Positions 7,785 through 14,995 are shown, numbered from the stretch's first letter. The stretch is DNA of 35,933 nt from Chloroflexota bacterium (GCA_005879675.1 VBJE01000214.1:1-35933), one strand, 5' to 3'. Notes: a model not told the origin generated them from the letters alone. Numbers and translations: made by a program.

Positions 7785-8690
7785 ATGAGCGCCTCCCCCG
7801 CCGCCCAAGGCGCTACGGGGAAGGGACCCTGCGCCTTCGTACTCTCCGGTGGCGGAAGCCTGGGCGCGGTCCAGGTCGGGATGCTGAGAGCGCTGTTCGA
7901 GCAAGGCGTCTGCCCCGACTTCGTCGTCGGCACCTCGGTTGGAGCCGTCAACGCCGCCTGGATCGCCGGATGCCCCGACCCCGATGGGGTCCTGGAGCTC
8001 GGCGAGATCTGGAAGGGCCTGCGCCGGCAAGACGTGTTCCCGCTGAGCCCGATCACGAGCGCGAGAGGCCTCATCGGTCGCGCGAACCACTTCATCTCGA
8101 ACGAAAACCTCCGGAACCTGCTCGAGCGGCACCTCCCCTTCAAGCGCCTCGAGGAGTCGAAGGTGCCGGTCCATGTGGTGGCCACCGAGCTGAAGAGCGG
8201 GCGCGCGACGATCCTGACGTCGGGACCGGCCGTGCCGGCGCTGCTCGCCAGCTGCGCGATACCGGGAGTCTTCCCACCGGTCACGATCGGACGCCGCGAA
8301 TTCGTCGACGGTGGGGTCGCGAACCACACGCCGATCACGGTCGCGATCGAGCTGGGCGCGGTCAAGATCTACGTCCTGCCCGTCGGGTACCCGTGGTTGA
8401 ACCGCGAGCCGACGAACGCACTGGGCATGGCCCTGCACGCGCTGGCGCGCATCGTGGAGCAGAAGCTCGATGCGGAGGTCGACGCCAACCGCGGCGTGGC
8501 CGACATCCACGTCCTGCCGGCGCTGGACCTGGCGGACGTGTCGCCCGCGGACTTCAGCCACACCCAGGAGCTCGTCGATTGGGGCTACCGGGCGGCGCGG
8601 CGCTACCTCGGATCGTCGGCGAACGGGCGCGGAGTCGTGCCCGAGAAGGCCCGGCGGACCCTCAGGCTCGACCCCGCTCGAGCCGCGTAA
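7785..8690 (+). CDS. Patatin-like phospholipase
   Basis: A 301-residue protein with the full patatin catalytic set: the oxyanion loop FVLSGGGSLGAVQVG, the nucleophile elbow VGTSVG (Ser51), and the second member of the Ser-Asp dyad in FVDGGVANHTP (Asp175). The family hydrolyses acyl esters of phospholipids or other lipids, usually at the cytoplasmic side of the membrane. This resembles the short bacterial RssA/YlbK-like group rather than ExoU. There is no signal peptide. It follows the small ORF closely. A hairpin terminator lies just after the stop. Confidence 0.9.
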   Translation: MSASPAAQGATGKGPCAFVLSGGGSLGAVQVGMLRALFEQGVCPDFVVGTSVGAVNAAWIAGCPDPDGVLELGEIWKGLRRQDVFPLSPITSARGLIGRANHFISNENLRNLLERHLPFKRLEESKVPVHVVATELKSGRATILTSGPAVPALLASCAIPGVFPPVTIGRREFVDGGVANHTPITVAIELGAVKIYVLPVGYPWLNREPTNALGMALHALARIVEQKLDAEVDANRGVADIHVLPALDLADVSPADFSHTQELVDWGYRAARRYLGSSANGRGVVPEKARRTLRLDPARAA

Positions 8691-8699
8691 GTTCGCGGC

Positions 8700-8718
8700 G
8701 GAAACCCTGCCGGGTTCC
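8700..8718 (+). terminator. Hairpin after patatin gene
   Basis: GGAAACCC and GGGTTCC pair across a TGCC loop with one bulged A. A CTCTAGAGAGCTTTTC tract follows. It lies between convergent genes, so it may act on both. Confidence 0.45.
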
Positions 8719-8720
8719 CT

Positions 8721-9080
8721 CTAGAGAGCTTTTCTGATCCGGGCGCGAAGCTCGTCGCCCAGGTCGCGCAGGTCGCTCATCCTCTCACCGCCCCGGTCGC
8801 GCAAGCCGCCGATCCGCTCCGCGCTCATGTGCCGCAGGTCGCTCACGCGCCCGGGAAGGGTCGCCTGAAGCTGCTCGACCAGCGTGCGCCGCCGCCGGCT
8901 GCGGTAGAGCATCCAGGCGAGCAAGCCCACTCCGAGGAGCGCTGCCCCGATGCCCGCCACGACCACCGTGGGTGGTATGCGCCGCGGTTCGAGCTCGTCG
9001 GCCTCTTCGCCGGCCATCTCGATCGTCTGCCTGCCTGCGTTGATCCGGTCGTTGATGTCGTCGTCGGCCATGGTGCTCAT
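8721..9080 (-). CDS. Small single-TM membrane protein with helical C-terminus
   Basis: A 119-residue protein starting MSTMADDDINDRINAGRQ; the ATG at 9080 is preceded by an AAGAGGAGA ribosome-binding site. It has an acidic N-terminal part, one membrane segment (TVVVAGIGAALLGVGLLAWMLY), a basic stop-transfer RSRRRR, and a C-terminal part with near-heptad repeats built on R/L/D (RVSDLRHMSAERIGGLRDRGGERMSDLRDLGDEL). The layout recalls DUF3618-type envelope proteins, and a similar protein is encoded at 14117-14563. Function unknown. Confidence 0.65.
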   Translation of the reverse strand: MSTMADDDINDRINAGRQTIEMAGEEADELEPRRIPPTVVVAGIGAALLGVGLLAWMLYRSRRRRTLVEQLQATLPGRVSDLRHMSAERIGGLRDRGGERMSDLRDLGDELRARIRKAL

Positions 9081-9231
9081 CGCATTCTCCTCTTTCACGC
9101 CAGTTCGGGTCTCCCTCCCAATTGAGAACGAACTCGAAGCCGGTAGCGGCGATGGCGGCGGCGTTTTCTAGGTGAGGCGCTCGGGCCGCAAGGTTCGCGC
9201 GCCTCAAACCGCAAGGGGAGGTGAAACCCCG

Positions 9232-9399
9232 ATGAAATGCGACGTCTGCAACGCGGAGGTTGCGAACTCGGAGGAGCTCAAGGCTCACATGGAGCGCGAA
9301 CACCCGGTGGGTGAGCAGGGCGACGAAGAGCTCGAGGCGCCCGACATGCTCAAGGAAGCCCAGGAAAAGGGTGCCCCGGTGATCCCGGGCAAGAACTAA
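9232..9399 (+). CDS. Tiny C2H2 zinc-finger-like protein (55 aa)
   Basis: ATG 9232 follows a strong GGGGAGGTG ribosome-binding site. The N-terminal half is a Cys-x2-Cys-x12-His-x4-His arrangement (Cys3, Cys6, His19, His24), close to a classic C2H2 zinc finger. The rest is an acidic tail (GEQGDEELEAPDMLKEAQEKG) ending in PVIPGKN. A single finger with an acidic tail could bind a protein or nucleic acid. Stand-alone C2H2 proteins of this size exist in bacteria but are uncharacterised. The gene has its own ribosome-binding site and terminator and looks monocistronic. Confidence 0.65.
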   Translation: MKCDVCNAEVANSEELKAHMEREHPVGEQGDEELEAPDMLKEAQEKGAPVIPGKN

Positions 9400-9416
9400 G
9401 AGCACAAGGGTCCAGG

Positions 9417-9443
9417 GCCGGCGGCGTGAAATGCGCCGCCGGC
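9417..9443 (+). terminator. Strong 10-bp hairpin terminator
   Basis: Arms GCCGGCGGCG (9417-9426) and CGCCGCCGGC (9434-9443) pair perfectly around a 7-nt loop, followed by TTCTGCATTTTC. It separates convergent genes. Confidence 0.7.
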
Positions 9444-9470
9444 TTCTGCATTTTCAGGCCGGGTTCCCGG

Positions 9471-10406
9471 CTACGGGGTGCCCGCCTCCACCGGCTCCGC
9501 CTCGTCCAGCGTGGCGCGCCGGGTCGTGAGCTCGCCGACCGGCGACTTGGGCGGCGGGTTGACCGCCCACCCCTCATTCTCGATCAGCCGCCATGCCCAT
9601 TTCGGGTTGCGCCGTATGCGCTCGCGAGCCGCATAGAGCGCCTTCGACATCAGCTTGATGCCGGACAGGCCAGGCAGCTTGGCGATCGTGGCGTCGAGCT
9701 CGAGCAGCTCTTCCTCGCCCTGCTCATCGTCGAAGAGGTAGATCGCGAGCGCGTCCACCTCCTCCTGCTTCTTGACGCCTTGCCCGACAGGAACCCACAC
9801 GCGGTCGAGCATCCATCTGTCGACCTTCTGGGCCCGCTCGTTGCCGCTCAGCCACTCCTTGGCGGAGTTGAAGTAGAAGGCGTAGTGACGACGCTCGTCC
9901 TTGATGATCCGGCTCAGCAGGTCCTTCAACACCGGGTGGCCCGACTTGCGGATGAGCGCCCCATAGCCGGTGAGCGTCGAGAGCTCGTTGATCGCGCCGA
10001 TGGTCAGGTAGACGGCGGAGAAGTCCTTCAACAGCCACGAGCCCGCCATCGTGGAAATGAGGCTCACGCTGTTCTGGAAGCCGAGATTCGCGCGTACGTT
10101 GGCGATGCGCTCCTGGGTATCGAACTCGATGCCGTAGAGGTTCAGCAAACGGCCGATGTTCTCGCCGTGCCACAGCTCCTCGTAGTTCCAGCAAGCGAGG
10201 AACGCCGTGAGGATCGGATCCATGCATGCGCGCGTGACCAGCAGGTGCGAGAGGTAGAGAGGAACGTGGTTCTCGATGTCCATCATGTAGTGAAGGCAGA
10301 ACAGGTCGCCCTTGGACAGGGGATGGACCGCGACCTGGTCCCATTCGATGCCCGTGACGTCGACCTTCTTCGACTCTTCCTTGTACCGCTCGATGCTGAA
10401 GCTCAT
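9471..10406 (-). CDS. Ferritin-like diiron carboxylate protein (acyl-ACP desaturase-like)
   Basis: A 311-residue all-helical protein. The residues expected for a ferritin-like diiron site are present in order: Glu45 (DIENH), Glu77-x2-His80 (YEELWH), Glu141 (INELST) and Glu171-x2-His174 (DERRH). This E/ExxH/E/ExxH pattern and the length resemble acyl-ACP desaturase and related diiron oxygenases, but overall similarity seems distant and I cannot name the substrate. It could desaturate or hydroxylate a fatty acyl chain. ATG 10406 with AGAGG five bases upstream is preferred over the earlier in-frame codon at 10442. No electron-transfer partner is adjacent. Confidence 0.65.
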   Translation of the reverse strand: MSFSIERYKEESKKVDVTGIEWDQVAVHPLSKGDLFCLHYMMDIENHVPLYLSHLLVTRACMDPILTAFLACWNYEELWHGENIGRLLNLYGIEFDTQERIANVRANLGFQNSVSLISTMAGSWLLKDFSAVYLTIGAINELSTLTGYGALIRKSGHPVLKDLLSRIIKDERRHYAFYFNSAKEWLSGNERAQKVDRWMLDRVWVPVGQGVKKQEEVDALAIYLFDDEQGEEELLELDATIAKLPGLSGIKLMSKALYAARERIRRNPKWAWRLIENEGWAVNPPPKSPVGELTTRRATLDEAEPVEAGTP

Positions 10407-10552
10407 ATCAACCTCTACGAATTCGAACCAACGATGGATCAATAAGGAATCACGGCCAACTCACAGCACCTTCCCAATGCCTCCTGAGCGGCCGCCGCCA
10501 GTCTAGGTCGCGACGCTCGGCGTGTGGGCGATCAAGAACAGGAGGACGAAAA

Positions 10553-10813
10553 ATGGTCCAGGGAGTTCGAAGATTGGTCGTTGCGGGAGCCGTGGCAGGC
10601 TCGATGCTGGTCGGAGGGATTGGAGGGGCCGCCCTCTACGCGACGACGCTGGCCGCCTCTGCGGCCTCGCCGTCACCGAGTCCGTCGAGTGGCTCTGGCT
10701 CGAGCACCGCCTCTGGCAAGTTCGTGCCCAACGAGGACCCCGCTCACGAAGCCACGGAGAGCGCGGCCCGAGAGGCCCAGGAGGACGCCGGCCAGGTACC
10801 GACCGTACCGTAA
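10553..10813 (+). CDS. Small secreted protein with signal peptide (86 aa)
   Basis: An AGGAGG ribosome-binding site precedes ATG 10553. A signal peptide (RRLVVAGAVAGSMLVGGIGGAALYATTLAASAA) is followed by a Ser/Pro/Gly-rich stretch and a short charged tail (NEDPAHEATESAAREAQEDAG). No Cys lipobox is visible. The mature part is only about 50 residues and likely disordered. It converges with proline dehydrogenase, leaving 8 bp between stops. Function unknown. Confidence 0.6.
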   Translation: MVQGVRRLVVAGAVAGSMLVGGIGGAALYATTLAASAASPSPSPSSGSGSSTASGKFVPNEDPAHEATESAAREAQEDAGQVPTVP

Positions 10814-10821
10814 CCCGCGCC

Positions 10822-11733
10822 CTAAGGCAGGAGTTGCCTCGCCACGAACCACATGTTGGCGGGGCGCTCCGCCAGGCGCCGCAGGTACCACGCGTACCAC
10901 GCGTCGCCGTATGCGATCAGACATCGCACCCCGTATCCCTCCCGCGCCAGGCGCAGCTGCTCGTCGGTGCGGATCCCGTACAGCATCGCGACCTCGAAAT
11001 GCGCTCGCTCCATGCCGAGCGCCTGCGCAAACCTCCACGCCTTCGCGATGAGCACCGTGTCGTGCGTGGCGAGGACGAGGCGCAGGTTGCGGCGCTTGAC
11101 CTCCGGGAGCAAGAAGGCGCACAGGGCGAGGTAGTTCTCGTCGACCTCGCGCTTGCGCATGAAGGCGATCTCAGCAGGTTCCGCGTAAGCGCCCTTGACC
11201 AGGCGGATCGCGGCCTTCAACGGCAGCAGGGTCGCGACGTCGCTCACGGTCCGGTGCAGGTACGCCTGGAGGGCGACGCCCACGTTGGCGTGCTCCGCGC
11301 GCAGGGTCTTGTAGAGGTCGAGGGTGCGCTCGGTGTACGCGCTGCCCTCCATGTCGATCCAGAGAAAGCTCTTCGCGTTGGCGGCCGCTCGCGCGAGGCG
11401 CAGCAGGTTGGCGTAGGCCGCGTCGGGGTCGATGTCGAGGCCGAGCTGCGTCGGCTTGACGGAAACCTCGGCCTCCACTCCCGCGGACGCGGCGAGGACC
11501 TCTTCGTAGTGCTCGACGACGCGGTTCGCGTCCGCGAGGTCGGTGACGTTTTCGCCCAGGAGCGTGAACAGCGCGCCGACGCCCCTGGCCTTGAAGTCCG
11601 TCGCCGCCTTCAGCGCGGCCTCAAAGCCCTCGCCCGGAAGAAACCTCTTGACCGCGCGCCGCGCAAAGCGCCAGCGCGGGACGTGGGTCGCCAGCCACCG
11701 ATTCCCGGCGGCCCACAAGAAGAGCGCTCGCAT
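10822..11733 (-). CDS. Proline dehydrogenase (monofunctional)
   Basis: A 303-residue TIM-barrel flavoenzyme that oxidises L-proline to pyrroline-5-carboxylate. Family blocks are clear: EVSVKPTQLGLDID, FLWIDMEGSAYTE, VGVALQAYLHR, IRLVKGAYAEP, LVLATHD, FEVAMLYGIR, and the C-terminal GDAWYAWYLRRLAERPAN, where paired Arg residues bind the proline carboxylate. The length fits monofunctional PRODH of Gram-positive/Deinococcus type. No P5C dehydrogenase is adjacent. ATG 11733 is chosen; GTG at 11742 is possible. A TATACC box lies 11 nt upstream of the ATG, and a 16-bp palindrome lies just beyond. Confidence 0.93.
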   Translation of the reverse strand: MRALFLWAAGNRWLATHVPRWRFARRAVKRFLPGEGFEAALKAATDFKARGVGALFTLLGENVTDLADANRVVEHYEEVLAASAGVEAEVSVKPTQLGLDIDPDAAYANLLRLARAAANAKSFLWIDMEGSAYTERTLDLYKTLRAEHANVGVALQAYLHRTVSDVATLLPLKAAIRLVKGAYAEPAEIAFMRKREVDENYLALCAFLLPEVKRRNLRLVLATHDTVLIAKAWRFAQALGMERAHFEVAMLYGIRTDEQLRLAREGYGVRCLIAYGDAWYAWYLRRLAERPANMWFVARQLLP

Positions 11734-11744
11734 CGAGAACACAA

Positions 11745-11750
11745 GGTATA
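11745..11750 (-). promoter_or_regulatory. -10-like box for proline dehydrogenase
   Basis: TATACC on the minus strand lies 11 nt before ATG 11733, with no Shine-Dalgarno sequence between. This suggests a very short or absent leader. Confidence 0.35.
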
Positions 11751-11761
11751 TGAGCGGGCGC

Positions 11762-11777
11762 GAGCGGGCGCCCGCTC
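11762..11777. promoter_or_regulatory. 16-bp perfect palindrome upstream of proline dehydrogenase
   Basis: GAGCGGGCGCCCGCTC is self-complementary, and a further GAGCGGGCG copy lies at 11752. It sits 12-27 bp upstream of the TATACC box, between the small zinc-protein stop and the PRODH start. It could be an operator near the -35 region or a hairpin terminator without a T-run. Confidence 0.35.
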
Positions 11778-11783
11778 AGTCAC

Positions 11784-12017
11784 CTAGGCAGGCCGATTGC
11801 CCCCCAGCGAGCATTCGACGCTGCAAAAGGCCTCCGCCCCTCGCCACACAGCGCCGTACTCGATCGGCGACGCGCACGAGGCGCAGAAGCTCGGCGTGCC
11901 GCCCGCCACGATGCGGAGCGGCGGCCGCCCGGCGTTCGGCCGCGCCTGGCCCTGGCGGAACGCGATGCGCTCCGCCTGGCCGGCCAACCTACCGACCGGG
12001 AACTGCACGATCCCCAT
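11784..12017 (-). CDS. Small treble-clef / zinc-ribbon-like protein (77 aa)
   Basis: The C-terminal part carries four cysteines as FCASC-x16-FCSVEC (Cys45, Cys48, Cys65, Cys69), a likely single zinc knuckle pair. The N-terminal half is basic and without recognisable motifs. ATG 12017 is preceded by GGAGGGACGGGGA, which is a better ribosome-binding site than that of the upstream ATG at 12032. Similar short CxxC...CxxxC proteins occur in many actinobacteria-like genomes without assigned function. It lies upstream of proline dehydrogenase on the same strand. Confidence 0.55.
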   Translation of the reverse strand: MGIVQFPVGRLAGQAERIAFRQGQARPNAGRPPLRIVAGGTPSFCASCASPIEYGAVWRGAEAFCSVECSLGGNRPA

Positions 12018-12091
12018 TCCCCGTCCCTCCAAGCCCAGACTCCAGCTGAATCAAGGCAAGTATCGACGTCGCGCAGATTCTGTCACCGTAC

Positions 12092-12115
12092 GGTTGTAGG
12101 AGACAACCCTCCTAC
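12092..12115. promoter_or_regulatory. Interlocked inverted repeats (two mutually exclusive stems)
   Basis: GGTTGT (12092-12097) pairs with ACAACC (12103-12108). The intervening AGGAG pairs with CTCCT immediately after, giving a second stem GTAGGAG/CTCCTAC (12096-12102 with 12109-12115). The element lies in the 154-bp gap upstream of the zinc-protein gene. It may be a DNA operator or a switchable RNA structure. Confidence 0.35.
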
Positions 12116-12171
12116 CCCTCGTAAATTGTTGTGAGGAAAACGAAGAGGACGCCGGGTAAGCGGGGCCCGGG

Positions 12172-12507
12172 TCAGCCCCTGCGCGAGCGCGAGTGGCCCG
12201 TGCGGCCTCCCTTCATCAGCTGGCGCCAGCCTCGGGCCTCGATCTCGACGCCGTACTTGCGCGCGGCGATGCGGATCCGCCGCCAGGCGGCGTCCCGTTC
12301 CTTGTCGGTCACACCCTCGACCTGGTCGAAGCGGGCGATCGCGTTGCGCACGTGACGGGCGTCGTTGAGCGGCTCCTTGCGCTCCTGCGGGAAGGCAAAT
12401 GTGTCGGCGGGCATTCGGTCTCGCTGCCCGGTCGACAGGCCCGGCGAGCGCCTGGCGCCATGCGTGGTGTTGCGCCGTGCCGCGGTCTTCTGGCGGGTGG
12501 TGGCCAT
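12172..12507 (-). CDS. DUF6582-like small protein (111 aa)
   Basis: ATG 12507 follows an excellent GAGGAGG ribosome-binding site. The first 35 residues are basic and low-complexity (ATTRQKTAARRNTTHGARRS). The middle part (FAFPQERKEPLNDARHVRNAIARFDQVEGVTDKERDAAWRRIRIAARKYGVEIE) matches the compact helical domain known as DUF6582: acidic or aromatic stretch, then DARHVRNAIARF, then an amphipathic helix ending KYGVE. These short proteins often occur near phage-like or stress genes, but function is unknown. The tail is basic (GGRTGHSRSRRG), which could favour nucleic-acid binding. Confidence 0.65.
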   Translation of the reverse strand: MATTRQKTAARRNTTHGARRSPGLSTGQRDRMPADTFAFPQERKEPLNDARHVRNAIARFDQVEGVTDKERDAAWRRIRIAARKYGVEIEARGWRQLMKGGRTGHSRSRRG

Positions 12508-12582
12508 GCGAAAACCTCCTCGAGGTGGAATTTCTCCGTAACCGGGCAACGCGTCGAGTCAGCCGCGCACCCGCAAAGAAGA

Positions 12583-12609
12583 AGGGCCGGTCCCGAAGGA
12601 CTCGGCCCT
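12583..12609 (-). terminator. Rho-independent terminator of the 12643-12969 gene
   Basis: AGGGCCG pairs with CGGCCCT. An inner GTCC/GGAC stem closes a CGAA tetraloop, with one bulged base. On the minus strand it is followed by TTCTTCTTTG. Confidence 0.75.
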
Positions 12610-12642
12610 ACAGCTCCCCTGAGGAGGTCAGGGAGACCTTTG

Positions 12643-12969
12643 TTACGAAGGAGACGGCTTAGCGCTGGGCGAAGCGTTGCCGCCGCCACCGCTGGGCATT
12701 GGCGACGTCACGCTCGGGTTGTTGACGGTCGAGCCGCCAGAGCGAGTGCCGAACCAGTTCCACTGCGTGAAGCCGAAAAACAGCAGGATCAGCACAAGCA
12801 AGGCCAGGATCGCCGCCGCCATGCCCGCTCCCGCCCCCGAACCCGTGTCGCCGGTCTCGACGACCTCGGTGCCCGCCGGGCTCCAGTACCGGCGAACGCT
12901 GTACCCGCCTGCTCCGAGAAGCACGGCCAGTACGAGGATGACGAGCAGGATGAATAGCAGAGTTCCCAA
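12643..12969 (-). CDS. Two-TM membrane protein (108 aa), TTG start
   Basis: The start is TTG at 12969, seven bases after a consensus AAAGGAGG. Reading from it gives an N-terminal helix at once (GTLLFILLVILVLAVLLGAGGY). A short loop with EVVETGDTGSG leads to a second helix (MAAAILALLVLILLFFGFTQW). The tail is Ser/Pro/Gly-rich (SVTSPMPSGGGGNASPSAKPSPS) and likely exposed. No family is recognised. An intrinsic terminator follows, so the gene seems monocistronic. Confidence 0.6.
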   Translation of the reverse strand: MGTLLFILLVILVLAVLLGAGGYSVRRYWSPAGTEVVETGDTGSGAGAGMAAAILALLVLILLFFGFTQWNWFGTRSGGSTVNNPSVTSPMPSGGGGNASPSAKPSPS

Positions 12970-13092
12970 GCACGAACCTCCTTTGAGATCGGTACGACCC
13001 TTGCTTCCTCAGCGAGTGGCGTCGGGCCGCTCGTCTCGGTAACGCCCAGGGGTCCGGCGACTACCTGTAGCCGAATACGGCCTGAACTCGGG

Positions 13093-14106
13093 CTAGCTCG
13101 CCGTTTTGGCCCGCCGGCGCCTGACGACGCCCACCGCCAGGGCGAGCGCCATGACGAGGCCGAGGGAGGCGCGCTGGAAGATCGACCGCCGCGGCGGTTC
13201 CACGGGGTCGCTCTCGGCCTGCCTCTCCTTGATCGCCTCGACGGGTTTTCCCTTGTCGCGTGACTCGTGCATGGGGCTGGCGACGATGCCCAGGCGCGCG
13301 GGCTCGCCGAGGCGGAACCGGTTGAAAACCGCGCCCAGGAGGACCAGCTGGCTCAGGAGGTAGAACCACGTCGCGAGCAGGAAGAAAAGCGCGAACTGCG
13401 CGCCGTAGGTGTTGAACCCCCCCGCGATCTTTGCGTACAGCGGAAAGACGAGCGACAGCGCCTCGATCAGGACGCCCGCGACCAGCGCGCCCGGCAGCAC
13501 CTCTCGGAAGCGGAACGTCCGGTTCGGAACGAATCGATAGAGGGCGACCAGCAGCGCCACCATCACGAACGCGCCGGCGACGAAGCCGATGATCCACGTC
13601 GCCCAGGACGCCAGCGGGAAGAACGCCGCCCCCGAGTTGATGGCGACCGTGAGCACGATCGCGGCGACGAGCAGAAGCATCATGACAAGCCCCATGAGGC
13701 GCTGGCGGAGCATGTCGCGCTGCCGGGTGCCGAAGATCTGGGTGAGGGCGAACTCCATGGTGGAGAAGATGCTGCTCGCGCTCCAGAGCAGGCCGGCGAA
13801 CGAGATGACTCCCAACCAGCCGGCAGACTGCCTCACGCCCCCCAACGCCTTCTGCAGCTCGGGCTGCGCGCTGGCCGGAAACACCTGGAGGACAAGCGAC
13901 TGGACGTGGGCCGCGGTCGCGGGATCGCGCGTCGCCAGGCCGATGATCGCCAGCGCGCCGAGCATCATCGGGAACATGGCCATGAAGCCGGCGAAGGCGA
14001 GGGCGAGCGCGTAGTTGCTTGCCTGGCTCTCGCCGTACGCGATGAGCACCCGCGCGGGAAGCGTGCGCTGGGCGCGCTCCATCATCCGCTGGATGCGGCC
14101 CTTCAT
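13093..14106 (-). CDS. YihY/BrkB family membrane protein
   Basis: A 337-residue polytopic protein with about six hydrophobic segments in the YihY/virulence factor BrkB pattern: ALALAFAGFMAMFPMMLGALAIIGL, QSAGWLGVISFAGLLWSASSIFSTMEFALTQIFG, RFREVLPGALVAGVLIEAL, and YGAQFALFFLLATWFYLLSQLVLLGAVFN. Members were once misannotated as RNase BN; they are inner-membrane proteins of uncertain, possibly transport or envelope, function. A C-terminal cytosolic tail is followed by a last TM-like segment (ASLGLVMALALAVGVV). ATG 14106 begins 11 bp after the stop of the upstream gene and forms the last gene of a three-gene operon. Confidence 0.85.
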   Translation of the reverse strand: MKGRIQRMMERAQRTLPARVLIAYGESQASNYALALAFAGFMAMFPMMLGALAIIGLATRDPATAAHVQSLVLQVFPASAQPELQKALGGVRQSAGWLGVISFAGLLWSASSIFSTMEFALTQIFGTRQRDMLRQRLMGLVMMLLLVAAIVLTVAINSGAAFFPLASWATWIIGFVAGAFVMVALLVALYRFVPNRTFRFREVLPGALVAGVLIEALSLVFPLYAKIAGGFNTYGAQFALFFLLATWFYLLSQLVLLGAVFNRFRLGEPARLGIVASPMHESRDKGKPVEAIKERQAESDPVEPPRRSIFQRASLGLVMALALAVGVVRRRRAKTAS

Positions 14107-14116
14107 GCCGCGGAGG

Positions 14117-14563
14117 CTACTCCGCCTGTGGCGCGGCGTACCGGTCGTCGGGGGCGCTCGCGATTCTCTCCAGGAGCGCCGAGCCGGCGGTGCCGACCAG
14201 CACCGGAGCAACCTTGCGCAGGATGTCCTCGACCGTCCCCGGCTCCTCCTGCGTCTTCTCGTTGACCCTCACGGTCACGGAAGGTAAGCGGTCCTTGAGC
14301 CGACCGGAGACTTCCCGGGCGAGCGACCGCAGGTTCTCGACGGAGAGGTCGTCGATGCGGTCGCGCAGCGTCGGCCGCCGCATGCGGCGGTAGATGAGCA
14401 AGCCGACCCCCGCGACGACCGCCACCCCGGCGACCATGGCCGCGATGCGACCGTAGCGCTTGGCGTTGGACGCGGCTCGTCCCTCGAGCTGCGTCAGGTT
14501 CGTGTCCATCCGCTCGCGCGTCTCTTTTATCTGCCGTTCGATTTCACGCGCCGAAGCGCCCAT
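14117..14563 (-). CDS. DUF3618-like membrane protein
   Basis: ATG 14563 follows GGAGAA. The first 30 residues (SAREIERQIKETRERMDTNLTQLEGRA) match the N-terminal helix of DUF3618 proteins, followed by one membrane segment (AAMVAGVAVVAGVGLLIY) with a basic RRMRR flank. The C-terminal 90 residues are helical and mixed charge (DLSVENLRSLAREVSGRLKDRL). It overlaps the end of the preceding holin-X gene by 37 bp, suggesting coupling. The family is linked to envelope stress loci in many Gram-positive-type bacteria; its molecular role is unknown. Confidence 0.7.
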   Translation of the reverse strand: MGASAREIERQIKETRERMDTNLTQLEGRAASNAKRYGRIAAMVAGVAVVAGVGLLIYRRMRRPTLRDRIDDLSVENLRSLAREVSGRLKDRLPSVTVRVNEKTQEEPGTVEDILRKVAPVLVGTAGSALLERIASAPDDRYAAPQAE

Positions 14564-14898
14564 TCCTTGTTCTCCTTCAAGCTCTCGACCGTGCGGGGCG
14601 GAAGGCCGATGCGCATCCGCGCCTTGCCCACCAGTACGAGGGCCAGCCCGATCACCACATACGCGGCGACCCAGACCGCGGCGGCCTCCCACTTCCACGG
14701 CACGAGGGCGATCACCAGAGATGGGACGGCGACGAGGATCGCGAGCACGACGAGCAGACCGCCGAAGGCGATGAGGCCGCCGGCGATCGCGTTTCCCTTC
14801 GCGAGCTCCTTCGCCTCCTGCTTGGCAAGCGCGACCTCAAGCGAGACCAGCCGCTGCGCGTCGCTGATCACGGAGGCGATCAGCCCGCGCGAGCTCAT
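14527..14898 (-). CDS. Putative holin-X superfamily III protein (DUF1469/PF07332 type)
   Basis: A 123-residue protein: an N-terminal amphipathic helix (SVISDAQRLVSLEVALAKQEAKELAKGNAIAG), two membrane segments (GGLIAFGGLLVVLAILVAVPSLVIALV and AAAVWVAAYVVIGLALVLVG), and a basic C-terminus. This is the shape of the phage-holin-like family common in actinobacteria and cyanobacteria, which are mostly chromosomal and not lytic. ATG 14898 with AAGGA nearby is preferred; GTG 14937 would add 13 residues. It is the first gene of the three-gene envelope operon 14898-13093. The promoter region shares a 97-bp gap with the F420 gene. Confidence 0.75.
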   Translation of the reverse strand: MSSRGLIASVISDAQRLVSLEVALAKQEAKELAKGNAIAGGLIAFGGLLVVLAILVAVPSLVIALVPWKWEAAAVWVAAYVVIGLALVLVGKARMRIGLPPRTVESLKENKEWALRRVKSNGR

Positions 14899-14955
14899 GT
14901 CCTGGTCCTTGCGGGTGGTGTCGACAGGCGCGCGCACTCACAGGTTGAACGCGTC

Positions 14956-14972
14956 GCGTATTGGCCATACGC
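14956..14972. promoter_or_regulatory. Inverted repeat GCGTAT-TGGCC-ATACGC, possible operator
   Basis: A perfect 6-bp inverted repeat with 5-bp spacer lies in the divergent region between the envelope operon and the F420 oxidoreductase, 24 bp upstream of the latter's ATG. Symmetry and position suggest a dimeric regulator site. Confidence 0.4.
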
Positions 14973-14995
14973 AGGCGCGTTTTCAGTAGGTGAGC

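Noticed and set aside
10415..10436. GGTTCGAATTC on the minus strand, resembling a tRNA T-arm
   Set aside because: No acceptor or anticodon stem pairs around it, and it lies in the leader of the diiron gene.
13267..14265. 332-codon plus-strand frame opposite YihY
   Set aside because: It is charged, low-complexity and lacks a ribosome-binding site. The minus strand encodes the conserved membrane protein.
14527..14898. Holin gene as sign of a prophage
   Set aside because: No other phage gene lies nearby; this family is mostly chromosomal in such bacteria.
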